Positions 52,455 to 60,015 of a DNA stretch of 64,000 bases are shown here, one piece after another. The stretch's first letter is position 1. Each line of letters starts with the position of its first letter. Source of the stretch: Hyphomicrobiales bacterium (GTDB lineage: Bacteria > Pseudomonadota > Alphaproteobacteria > Rhizobiales > Rhizobiaceae); the NCBI GenBank assembly GCA_900473745.1, contig UCMW01000007.1:372001-436000 (forward strand), read 5' to 3'. The translations under genes and the position numbers were made by a program. Below the pieces are notes generated by a model. The model was not told where the DNA came from and did no database searches. It was given only the letters and a program-made list of their open reading frames with translations.

Positions 52455-55440
52455 GGATACGGCCTCCTTCCTTGTCAACGAACACCATGTCGGTGACCTC
52501 AACTGCGATGGTCTTGTCCTTCATCGGCACATAGAGCGTCTCGCCCATGCGGGCACGTCCACCGGCCACCATGGCGATCGCAATCGAGCGGCCAAGGTTT
52601 TCCGACCAGTAGGATGAGGTCACATGCCCGAGCATGGTCATCGGCTTCGGCTGGTTTGGATCAGCAACGATCTGCCCACCCTCCTCCAGAACTTCGTTCG
52701 GGTCCTTTGTCAAAAGCCCGACAAGCTGCTTGCGCCCTTCCTTGATGAGATCAGGCCGCTTCATGCCACGGATACCGACAAAGTCGGTCTTCTTCTTCGA
52801 CACCGCCCAAGAGAGGCCGGCATCGTCGGCCGTCAGCGTGCCGTCTGTGTCCTGACCGACGATGATGTAACCCTTCTCAGCGCGCAGAACGTGCATGGTC
52901 TCGGTGCCATAGAGGCAGGCGCCGAGCGACTGGGCGCGTTCCCAGATCTGCCGGAAGACGTCAGCGCCGAAATCGGCGGGAACGTTGACTTCGAAGCCGA
53001 GTTCGCCGGTGAACGACACGCGGAAGAGACGCGTCGGCACGCCGCAAAACTTGCCTTCGGCAACGCTCATATGCGGGAAGGCCTCGTTGGAGATATCGAT
53101 GCCCTCGACGAAAGGCGCGATGATGTCACGTGCCTTCGGACCCTGGACGGCAATGACCGCCCACTGTTCGGTGGTCGAGGTGAGCCAAACCTTCAGATGC
53201 GGGAATTCCGTCTGCAGATAATCTTCCATGTGGTGCATGACGCGCGGCGCACCGCCCGTCGTGGTGGTCACATGGAAGCGATCCTCAGCGAGACGCCCGA
53301 CAACGCCGTCGTCATAGATGAAGCCGTCTTCACGCGTCATGATGCCGTAACGCGCCTTGCCGGGCTTCAGCGTGTCCCAGGCATTGGTGTACATCAGGTT
53401 GAGGAACTCGGCCGCGTCTGGACCAACGACCTCGATCTTGCCGAGCGTCGAGGCGTTGAACACGCCAGCGACATCGCGCACCGTCTTGCATTCCCGGTTG
53501 ACCGAGGCATGCATGTCCTCGCCGGGCTTCGGGTAATACCAGGCGCGCTTCCAGTTGCCGACGTCTTCATAGACGGCGCCCTGGGAGACTTCATAGGCAT
53601 GCATCGGCGTCTTGCGGGTCGGATCAAACAGCGCATCGCGCGAATGGTTGATCAGCGTGCCGAAGGTGACAGGCGTATAGGGCGCACGGAAGGTGGTGAG
53701 ACCGACCTGCGGGATCTCCTTTCCAAGCACTTCCGCCGCAATGGCGAGGCCGTGCATATTGGAGAGCTTGCCCTGGTCGGACGCCATGCCATTCGTCGTA
53801 AAGCGCTTGATGTGCTCGATCGAATGCATGCCTTCGCGCACGGCGAGCCTGATATCCTTGGCGCAGACATCGTGCTGGAAGTCGACGAAAGCCTTGACGT
53901 TGTCTTCGCGTCCAGCGCCTTCGGCAGCGCCGATCATGCCTCCGGTCCATGCATGGGCATTGGCACCAGTGAGCGAAACGGTAGGGGTCTCAGCCGCACC
54001 CGCAGCCTTGGCCGAGGAGAGACCGGCAGCGGTCGCCTCGTCGAGCAGGGCCTGCAGGTCGTCAGTGCCGTTGCAGCCGCCGACGGAAACGCAATCCTGC
54101 ACATAGACATCAGGCAGGAAGCGGTCGTTTGCGGCATCATATTTCAGCTTGCCACGCGACTGCGAGAACATGTGCACCGACGGCGTCCAGCCGGCCGACA
54201 TCAAGAGCGCATCAACCTCGATCTTGCGGGAGGAACCGCCACCGTTGCGGCGAACCGTGATCGAACGGACGCGGAGGCGGCCTGCGGTGTCGACAACACC
54301 GTGGCCGGTCAGCACTTCGATGCCGAGCGCACGCGCCTGGGTCAGCACGCCCTCGCCCGGCTTTTCGCGGGCATCGACGATGACAGGCACGGAAACGCCC
54401 GCCTTCTTCAGATCGATCGCAGCTTCGTAAGCAGAGTCATGTGCCGTATAGACGCCGACCTTAGCGCCGACGGCCACGCCGAAGTGGTTGAGGTAGGTGC
54501 GGCCGGCAGAGGCGAGCATTATGCCCGGACGGTCGTTGTTGGCGAACACCATGTGGCGTTCGATCGAACCGCTGGCGATGATCACGCGCTTGGCGCGGAC
54601 CTGCCACAGCCGCTCGCGCGGCTGGTTCTTGGCGGGCTTCGCCACATGATCGGTGACGCGTTCGACCAGCGCCACGTAATTGTGGTTGTGATAGCCGAAG
54701 GCCGTCGTGCGTGAGAGCACGGTGACGTTGGCCATGCCCTTCAGCTTCGCGACAGTCGCTTGCGCCCAGTCCCAGCCGCTCTGGCCGTCGACGGTAGCGC
54801 CCGTATCGAAGTGGAAGGCACCGCCCATTTCCGGCTGTTCATCGACGACCATGACGCGCACGCCCGTCTGGGCGGCGGCAAGTGCTGACGCGAGACCGGC
54901 GGCACCTCCACCAATCACCAGCACGTCGCAATGCGCATAGCGGTTGGCGTAGTGATCAGGATCGGCTTCCTTCGGCGCATGGCCGAGACCGGCCGCGCGA
55001 CGGATGAAGGGCTCATAGATCTGGTGCCAGGCAGCCTTCGGCCACATGAAGGTCTTGTAGTAGAAGCCGGCGGCAAAGAAGGGCGACAGCAGGTTGTTGA
55101 CCTCGCCGATGTCGAGCGACAGCGACGGCCAGCGGTTCTGCGTCTCGATCTTCATCCCGTCGAAGACTTCCTGCACGGTCGCCCGCACATTCGGCTGGCG
55201 GCGGGCGGCATCACGCGACACGTCGAGCAGCGCATTCGGCTCTTCGGGACCTGCGGTCAGGATGCCGCGCGGCCGGTGATACTTGAACGAGCGGCCGGCC
55301 AGATGCATGCCGTTGGCGATCATGGCAGAGGCAACAGTGTCGCCCTCGTACGCCGTCAGCGTGCGGCCATCGATGGTGAAGCGCGCAGTCAGCGCCGGCG
55401 TCAGGCGACCCTTGCCGGGAATACGATTGGCAGCACTCAT
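52447..55440 (-). CDS. soxA: Sarcosine oxidase alpha subunit
   Basis: A 997-residue subunit binding NAD+ and folate. The N-terminal region resembles a [2Fe-2S]-like ferredoxin fold (FTIDGRTLTAYEGDTVASAMIANG). A dinucleotide-binding domain follows (DVLVIGGGAAGLASALAAAQ). The C-terminal half is GcvT-like (NRECKTVRDVAGVF, ...SWAVSKKKTDFVGIRGM) and channels formaldehyde to tetrahydrofolate. With SoxB, SoxD and SoxG it oxidises sarcosine to glycine, formaldehyde and H2O2. Its start overlaps the soxD stop (ATGA). Confidence 0.96.
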   Translation of the reverse strand: MSAANRIPGKGRLTPALTARFTIDGRTLTAYEGDTVASAMIANGMHLAGRSFKYHRPRGILTAGPEEPNALLDVSRDAARRQPNVRATVQEVFDGMKIETQNRWPSLSLDIGEVNNLLSPFFAAGFYYKTFMWPKAAWHQIYEPFIRRAAGLGHAPKEADPDHYANRYAHCDVLVIGGGAAGLASALAAAQTGVRVMVVDEQPEMGGAFHFDTGATVDGQSGWDWAQATVAKLKGMANVTVLSRTTAFGYHNHNYVALVERVTDHVAKPAKNQPRERLWQVRAKRVIIASGSIERHMVFANNDRPGIMLASAGRTYLNHFGVAVGAKVGVYTAHDSAYEAAIDLKKAGVSVPVIVDAREKPGEGVLTQARALGIEVLTGHGVVDTAGRLRVRSITVRRNGGGSSRKIEVDALLMSAGWTPSVHMFSQSRGKLKYDAANDRFLPDVYVQDCVSVGGCNGTDDLQALLDEATAAGLSSAKAAGAAETPTVSLTGANAHAWTGGMIGAAEGAGREDNVKAFVDFQHDVCAKDIRLAVREGMHSIEHIKRFTTNGMASDQGKLSNMHGLAIAAEVLGKEIPQVGLTTFRAPYTPVTFGTLINHSRDALFDPTRKTPMHAYEVSQGAVYEDVGNWKRAWYYPKPGEDMHASVNRECKTVRDVAGVFNASTLGKIEVVGPDAAEFLNLMYTNAWDTLKPGKARYGIMTREDGFIYDDGVVGRLAEDRFHVTTTTGGAPRVMHHMEDYLQTEFPHLKVWLTSTTEQWAVIAVQGPKARDIIAPFVEGIDISNEAFPHMSVAEGKFCGVPTRLFRVSFTGELGFEVNVPADFGADVFRQIWERAQSLGACLYGTETMHVLRAEKGYIIVGQDTDGTLTADDAGLSWAVSKKKTDFVGIRGMKRPDLIKEGRKQLVGLLTKDPNEVLEEGGQIVADPNQPKPMTMLGHVTSSYWSENLGRSIAIAMVAGGRARMGETLYVPMKDKTIAVEVTDMVFVDKEGGRIHG

Positions 55441-55757
55441 GCCTTTTCTCCCTTCGATGCAGACGGGGCAACCAGAGTTGCGGGATCAGGCATGGGTTCA
55501 CCGGCCTTGTAGGTCAGCAGGATCTTGTCGGAGATCGTGTCGCGGGCGGCATTGAAGAAGCGCCCGCAGCCATGGATATGGCGCCAGCGTTCGAAGATCA
55601 GGCCCTTCGGATTGTCGCGCAGGAAGAAGTAATCGGCGAATTCCTCGTCCGTGATCGAGGCGATGTTTGCCGGGCGCGCGATATGCGCTTCACCGGCGGC
55701 GCGAAACTCGAGCTCTGCGCGCTCTTCTTCGCAATAGGGGCATTTGATGACCAGCAT
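55437..55757 (-). CDS. soxD: Sarcosine oxidase delta subunit
   Basis: A 106-residue subunit. The zinc site is formed by CPYCEEE near the N-terminus with a later His-Gly-Cys (HIHGCGRFF), matching the family's three Cys plus one His. Other conserved parts are DYFFLRDNPKGLIFERW and FNAARDT. It packs against SoxA and has no catalytic function. It overlaps soxA by four bases and is 18 bp after soxB, so the four genes form one transcript. Confidence 0.95.
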   Translation of the reverse strand: MLVIKCPYCEEERAELEFRAAGEAHIARPANIASITDEEFADYFFLRDNPKGLIFERWRHIHGCGRFFNAARDTISDKILLTYKAGEPMPDPATLVAPSASKGEKA

Positions 55758-55775
55758 GTTGGACGATCCTTGAAA

Positions 55776-57029
55776 TCAGTGCGCCACGGCAGCGGCGGCT
55801 GCCTCGTCGATGAGGCGGCCGGTGCGGAACCGGTCGAGCGTCAGGCCCTGAGCCAGCCGGTGCGGCTCGCCCTTGGCGATGAGGTGTGCGAACAGGTTGG
55901 CCGAACCCGGCGTCGCCTTGAAACCACCCGTCCCCCAGCCGGCATTGACGAAGAGGTTCGGAACCGGCGTGACGCTCTGGATCGGCGAACGGTCGGCCGT
56001 ATTGTCGGTGATACCGCCCCACTGACGCATCATCTTCACACGACGGAACATCGGGAAGAGCTCGCAGATAGCATCCAGCGTATGCGTGATGATCTGCATG
56101 CCGCCGGTCTGGCTGTAGGAATTGTACTGGTCGGTGCCGGCACCGATGACCAGTTCGCCCTTGTCCGACTGCGAGATATAGGCATGCACGGTGTTCGACA
56201 TGACCACGCAGGGGAAGATCGGCTTCAGCGGCTCGGACACGAGCGCCTGCAGCGGCGTCGAGTGAACCGGAAGGCGAACACCCGCCATACCCATGACGAC
56301 GGAGGAATGGCCGGCAGCGGAGACGCCGACCTTCTTCGCGCCGATGAAGCCGCGCGTCGTGTCGACGCCGGTCACTTCACCGTTCGGGCCGCGACGGAGA
56401 CCCGTCACTTCGCAGTTCTGGATGATGTGCACGCCGCGATCGGACGCAGCGCGGGCATAGCCCCAGGCGACCGCATCGTGACGGGCGGTACCGCCGCGAC
56501 GCTGGAGCGCTGCGCCATTAATCGGGTAACGGGCATTCTTCGAGATATCGAGCGGCGGGCAAAATGCCTTGGCCTGTTCCGGCGTCAGCCATTCATTGTC
56601 GATGCCGTAGAGATTATTGGCATTCACATGGCGCTTGAAGGACTGCTGATCATGCACATTGTGCGACAGCATCATCACGCCACGCGGTGAATACATGACA
56701 TTGTAGTTGAGGTCCTGGCTGAGACCCTCCCAGAGCTTCAGCGAATGCTCGTAGATGTCCATGCTCTCTTCATAGAGATAGTTGGACCGGATGATCGTCG
56801 TGTTACGGCCGGTATTGCCACCGCCGAGCCAGCCCTTCTCGATCACGGCGACATTGGTGATGCCGTGCTCCTTGGCCAGATAGTAGGCCGCGCCCAAACC
56901 ATGGCCGCCGGCGCCGATGATGACGACGTCGTAGGACTGCCGCGGCTCGGGAGAGACCCATTGAGCCTCCCATCCCTTGTGGGCACGCATGGCCTCACGG
57001 ACAACGGCAAAGACCGAATATTTGCGCAT
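55776..57029 (-). CDS. soxB: Sarcosine oxidase beta subunit
   Basis: A 417-residue FAD/FMN flavoprotein subunit where sarcosine is oxidised. The FAD fold is VVIIGAGGHGLGAAYYLAKEHG with the covalent-type region GWLGGGNTGRNTTIIRSNYL. A C-terminal WGTGGFKATPGSA is the family's flavin contact. ATG 57029 is chosen (MRKYSVFAVVREA is the usual N-terminus); TTG 57038 is an alternative. AGGAG lies upstream. It is the first gene of soxBDAG and divergent from rpsU. Confidence 0.95.
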   Translation of the reverse strand: MRKYSVFAVVREAMRAHKGWEAQWVSPEPRQSYDVVIIGAGGHGLGAAYYLAKEHGITNVAVIEKGWLGGGNTGRNTTIIRSNYLYEESMDIYEHSLKLWEGLSQDLNYNVMYSPRGVMMLSHNVHDQQSFKRHVNANNLYGIDNEWLTPEQAKAFCPPLDISKNARYPINGAALQRRGGTARHDAVAWGYARAASDRGVHIIQNCEVTGLRRGPNGEVTGVDTTRGFIGAKKVGVSAAGHSSVVMGMAGVRLPVHSTPLQALVSEPLKPIFPCVVMSNTVHAYISQSDKGELVIGAGTDQYNSYSQTGGMQIITHTLDAICELFPMFRRVKMMRQWGGITDNTADRSPIQSVTPVPNLFVNAGWGTGGFKATPGSANLFAHLIAKGEPHRLAQGLTLDRFRTGRLIDEAAAAAVAH

Positions 57030-57334
57030 TCGCCTCAAACTCCTGTGGTTCAGGCACTGGGGTAGGACTATACAGGTCGCAGATCAACCCACTCCATGAC
57101 GTCCGTTTTGCGACGCAATGTCATCCGTCTTTCGACACCCCGCCAAAACCGCTCTCGCGGGTCGAAATTTATTGATCGGAAACCCTGCGCCATATGGACT
57201 TTACCCACCTCTTCTGGTAATTCGCACGCTTAATCGCCGGACTCATGGGCCGCGCGAAGCAATACGCTGTTTCCGTTGATGTGACCTGCATCGGCGGAAG
57301 GACCAACCCAAACAACCAAAGGAACGGGATAAAC

Positions 57335-57562
57335 GTGCAGGTACTAGTCCGCGACAACAACGTTGACCAGGCGCTCCGCGCTCTCAAGAAGAAGCTGCAG
57401 CGCGAAGGTGTCTTCCGCGAAATGAAGATGCACGATTTCTTCGAAAAGCCATCCGAGAAGCGTGCGCGCGAGAAGGCCGAGGCTGTTCGTCGCGTCCGCA
57501 AGCTGGCGCGCAAGAAGATGCAGCGCGAAGGCCTGCTGCCGGCTCCTGCTCGCAGCCGTTGA
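57335..57562 (+). CDS. rpsU: 30S ribosomal protein bS21
   Basis: A 75-residue basic ribosomal protein. The start is GTG 57335 ([25 protein letters not shown]), with AAAGGAA at 57318-57324. The frame is open further upstream to 57245, but those residues are not bS21-like. The helical basic core ([21 protein letters not shown]) and terminus [10 protein letters not shown] are usual for alphaproteobacterial bS21. It helps mRNA initiation on the 30S subunit. Confidence 0.95.
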   Translation: MQVLVRDNNVDQALRALKKKLQREGVFREMKMHDFFEKPSEKRAREKAEAVRRVRKLARKKMQREGLLPAPARSR

Positions 57563-57598
57563 TCTGCCCCGATTTGGGCGTTTTCCTGTGAAATGAGG

Positions 57599-57630
57599 GC
57601 GGGGGCGAAATGAATCGCCGCCGCTCTTTT
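57599..57630 (+). terminator. Rho-independent terminator of rpsU
   Basis: GCGGGGGCGA (57599-57608) with TCGCCGCCGC (57615-57624), one mismatch, then TCTTTT. Confidence 0.6.
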
Positions 57631-57687
57631 GATATGAAACACCAACTTGCGCTGTCTGAAGCCTGATGCGGCGCAGGCAGCGGCTGG

Positions 57688-58563
57688 ATGATGCGCCTCA
57701 TGACGAAAACCTCCGTGCTGACGACGGCCTCCCACATCGACCGCAAGCATCGCCTGGCATCCGCCGTCGCTCTGCTTGCCGCCCTGACACTGGCAGGCTG
57801 CGCCACGACGACGGAAACGACCGATGTCATCCGGCTCGATCGTGCCCAGGGTTCCGACGAGAACATCGCCTCCCTCACCGCCGTCATCCAGGCCAATCCG
57901 CGCGCTCCGGAAGGATACAATGTGCGCGGTTCGGCCTATGGTCGTGCCGGCCAGTTCAAGCAGGCGCTTGACGACTTCAACACCGCCCTGCAGATCAATC
58001 CGCAATTCTTCCAGGCCTATGCCAACCGCGCACTGGTCTACCGGAACATGGGCAAGCCGGTCGAAGCAGCGGCCGATTACAATGCAGCGCTCAAGATCAA
58101 CCCGAACTATGACGTCGCCTACATCGGCCGCGGCAATATCTACCGCCAGGCCGGTCGCATCGATGAAGCCTTCGGCGACTTCAACCGCGCCATCCAGCTG
58201 GACACCACTGACGGCCGCGCCTACCACAATCGCGGTCTGATCTATCAGCTGCGCGGAGATCACGCCAAAGCGATCGACGACTTCTCAAAGGCCATCTCGC
58301 TCTCGTCGCGCGCACCGGAACCCTATAATGGCCGCGGCGTCTCCTACATCGCGCTGAACGACGACGAAAACGCATTCGCCGACTTCAACCTCGCAATCGA
58401 GCTGAACAAGAACATCGCCGAGAGCTGGGCGAACCAGGCGCTCGTTTACGAACGCCGCGGCGACAAGGCACGGGCTGCGAAGTCCTACAGCCATGCGCTG
58501 AGCCTCGACCCCAAATACGAACCTGCAAAGCAGGGCCTCGCCCGCACCCGCGGAACGACCTGA
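57688..58563 (+). CDS. Tetratricopeptide repeat lipoprotein
   Basis: A 291-residue protein. A signal sequence ends in a lipobox LAGC (ALLAALTLAGCATTTE), so it is lipidated and anchored to a membrane; the start could be ATG 57688, 57691 or 57700. About six to seven TPR units follow in tandem, each like AYGRAGQFKQALDDFNTALQINPQFFQAYANRALVY and AFGDFNRAIQLDTTDGRAYHNRGLIYQLRG. The pattern is a regular 34-residue solenoid. TPR domains bind proteins or peptides; no partner is evident from the neighbours. A terminator follows at 58587-58614. Confidence 0.9.
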   Translation: MMRLMTKTSVLTTASHIDRKHRLASAVALLAALTLAGCATTTETTDVIRLDRAQGSDENIASLTAVIQANPRAPEGYNVRGSAYGRAGQFKQALDDFNTALQINPQFFQAYANRALVYRNMGKPVEAAADYNAALKINPNYDVAYIGRGNIYRQAGRIDEAFGDFNRAIQLDTTDGRAYHNRGLIYQLRGDHAKAIDDFSKAISLSSRAPEPYNGRGVSYIALNDDENAFADFNLAIELNKNIAESWANQALVYERRGDKARAAKSYSHALSLDPKYEPAKQGLARTRGTT

Positions 58564-58586
58564 TACCTAGGACCAGGAACAGACTT

Positions 58587-58614
58587 GAAAACGGCGGGGC
58601 GACCCGCCGTTTTC
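58587..58614 (+). terminator. Rho-independent terminator of the TPR lipoprotein gene
   Basis: GAAAACGGCGGG, loop GCGA, CCCGCCGTTTTC. Confidence 0.8.
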
Positions 58615-58651
58615 TGTTTCTGCGGGCACGAATTGCCAGCACGGAGGCAAA

Positions 58652-58679
58652 GAAAAAGGCGGACCGTTTCCGGACCGCC
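58652..58679 (-). terminator. Probable terminator of the cytochrome oxidase subunit IV gene
   Basis: Minus strand: GGCGG-T-CCG, loop GAAA, CGG-T-CCGCC, then TTTTTC; a single mismatch in the stem. Confidence 0.6.
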
Positions 58680-58708
58680 TCATCGTGACAAAAAAGCGTT
58701 CGTGCCGA

Positions 58709-58933
58709 TCAGCGCATCATGAACACGCCGGCTACCGACAGAACGATCCAGATAAAGAGGCCACCGAGCAGGCCTGCGCCGCCGAAGAAACCGGCAGCCA
58801 TGGCGATCATCAGGGCGACGAGCAACGCCGTGCCGTACTTCGTGCCGGCAATGAAAAGGTCGTAGGTCTTGTCGTGCTCCTTGTAGTCCATCGAAGCACC
58901 GGTTTCGACCGGACCGGAATGATGTTCGCTCAT
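58709..58933 (-). CDS. aa3-type cytochrome c oxidase subunit IV
   Basis: A 74-residue protein (ATG 58933, GGGAG upstream). A short soluble N-terminus, SEHHSGPVETGASMDYKEHDKTYDLF, precedes one or two membrane helices (GTALLVALMIAMAAGFFGGAGLLGGLFIWIVLSVAGVFMM). The DYKEHDKTYDLF motif before a single helix pair is typical of the bacterial CoxIV family (PF07835-type), a small assembly or stability subunit of the aa3 terminal oxidase. The large oxidase genes are not in this window. Isolated gene. Confidence 0.85.
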   Translation of the reverse strand: MSEHHSGPVETGASMDYKEHDKTYDLFIAGTKYGTALLVALMIAMAAGFFGGAGLLGGLFIWIVLSVAGVFMMR

Positions 58934-59066
58934 GTTCGATCTCCCAATTCTCAAGGACTGGCGGCACCACGGCAGAATCACACCGGACACGGCTGTGGGC
59001 GAAATTTCTTCTTTTTCCCGCATACACAAACGTCAGCAGGAGTGCAATCGCATCTGCGGCCTGACA

Positions 59067-59816
59067 TCAATAATCCCGCCCGGCAATGGCACCGGTGATC
59101 TTGCCCGCCGCCACCAGTCGCGCTGACGGAAGGATCGTCAACGGTGTCGTCGGCAATGGCCCCTCCCCGCGCCCGAACATCATGCGCCGCTCGTAGACAC
59201 CCGAATCGAAGAACGGGTAGCGCTTCAGCAACTTTTCTCCCGTCGTATGGGTGTCGGTCGCCATCAGGGTAAGCTCCCGGCCATAGACTTCCGTCATGCG
59301 ACGCTCAACGACCGTCTCGGCATAGAAGACACGCTTGTAGAAGGCAGCATGCGTCGGGCGCACCGGTTGCAGGACCCGGTCGGCCTTGAAATAGGCGGCG
59401 GCGACGATGCTTGGCCGCAATGTAATATAGGGAAGAACCGAAACCTCGTTCGCGAAGGCCGGATCCACCGCAAAACGCGCCGGATCGATGATCGTCAGGC
59501 CTGCGTCGAGATAGGCCTCCATGACGTCGGGAAAGACCTGGGCTGACTGCGAGAGTGGATGGTCCGCCGTCACGTGGTGAAGCCGGATCGTGCTCACCAG
59601 TTCCTCGAAATAATAGATCCCGAACACATAGGCATGCGGATCGAAATCTGCGTCGTCGATCATGCTCGGCGCCGCGCGCGGGATCATATCGGCGGCTTTG
59701 TAGGTCTTGTAACGGAGTTGCTCGATCTCCTCGAAGTCCTCATGTGTCTCCACCCGTCGATACTCGATGAAATCGAGATGACGCATCAATCTTTCCGAAA
59801 AGCCTTCCACTTCCAT
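59067..59816 (-). CDS. FeeM-like N-acyl amino acid synthase / acyl-homoserine-lactone synthase-fold protein
   Basis: A 249-residue protein with the GNAT/AHL-synthase fold. DFIEYRRVETHEDFEEIEQLRYKTYKAADMIP is the conserved N-terminal part. VFGIYYFEELVSTIRLHHV and ERRMTEVYGRELTLMATDTHTTGEKLLKR follow. These match the FeeM-type N-acyl amino acid synthase domain, which joins an acyl-ACP to an amino acid. The product may be an acyl-amino acid surfactant, signal or membrane lipid. No AHL regulator gene is adjacent. A perfect TTAA-N7-TTAA box is 75-89 bp upstream of the start. Confidence 0.8.
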   Translation of the reverse strand: MEVEGFSERLMRHLDFIEYRRVETHEDFEEIEQLRYKTYKAADMIPRAAPSMIDDADFDPHAYVFGIYYFEELVSTIRLHHVTADHPLSQSAQVFPDVMEAYLDAGLTIIDPARFAVDPAFANEVSVLPYITLRPSIVAAAYFKADRVLQPVRPTHAAFYKRVFYAETVVERRMTEVYGRELTLMATDTHTTGEKLLKRYPFFDSGVYERRMMFGRGEGPLPTTPLTILPSARLVAAGKITGAIAGRDY

Positions 59817-59890
59817 GCCAGACGCTCGCTCCGGTTACCGCCCATAACCAACCGGGTAGCATGCGAGCCGCTGTTCCGCGCCCCTAGATA

Positions 59891-59905
59891 TTAACAATAG
59901 ATTAA
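59891..59905. promoter_or_regulatory. CtrA-type box upstream of the FeeM-like gene
   Basis: TTAA (59891-59894), CAATAGA, TTAA (59902-59905): an exact TTAA-N7-TTAA. A second TTAAGGTTAA is nearby (59917-59926). CtrA is the cell-cycle regulator whose turnover is controlled by CpdR, encoded earlier in this window. Confidence 0.5.
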
Positions 59906-60015
59906 AGTCTTCCCGATTAAGGTTAACGGTCGCAACGGCAACCGATTGAGTTGGGCCTGCACAGCGAAGCCATCACGTAAGAAAAACCTGAAGTAATGGT
60001 GGCGCTTTACATCCC

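Noticed and set aside
52624..54714. A 696-residue open frame on the plus strand
   Set aside because: It is antisense to soxA; long frames of this kind are common in GC-rich genomes.
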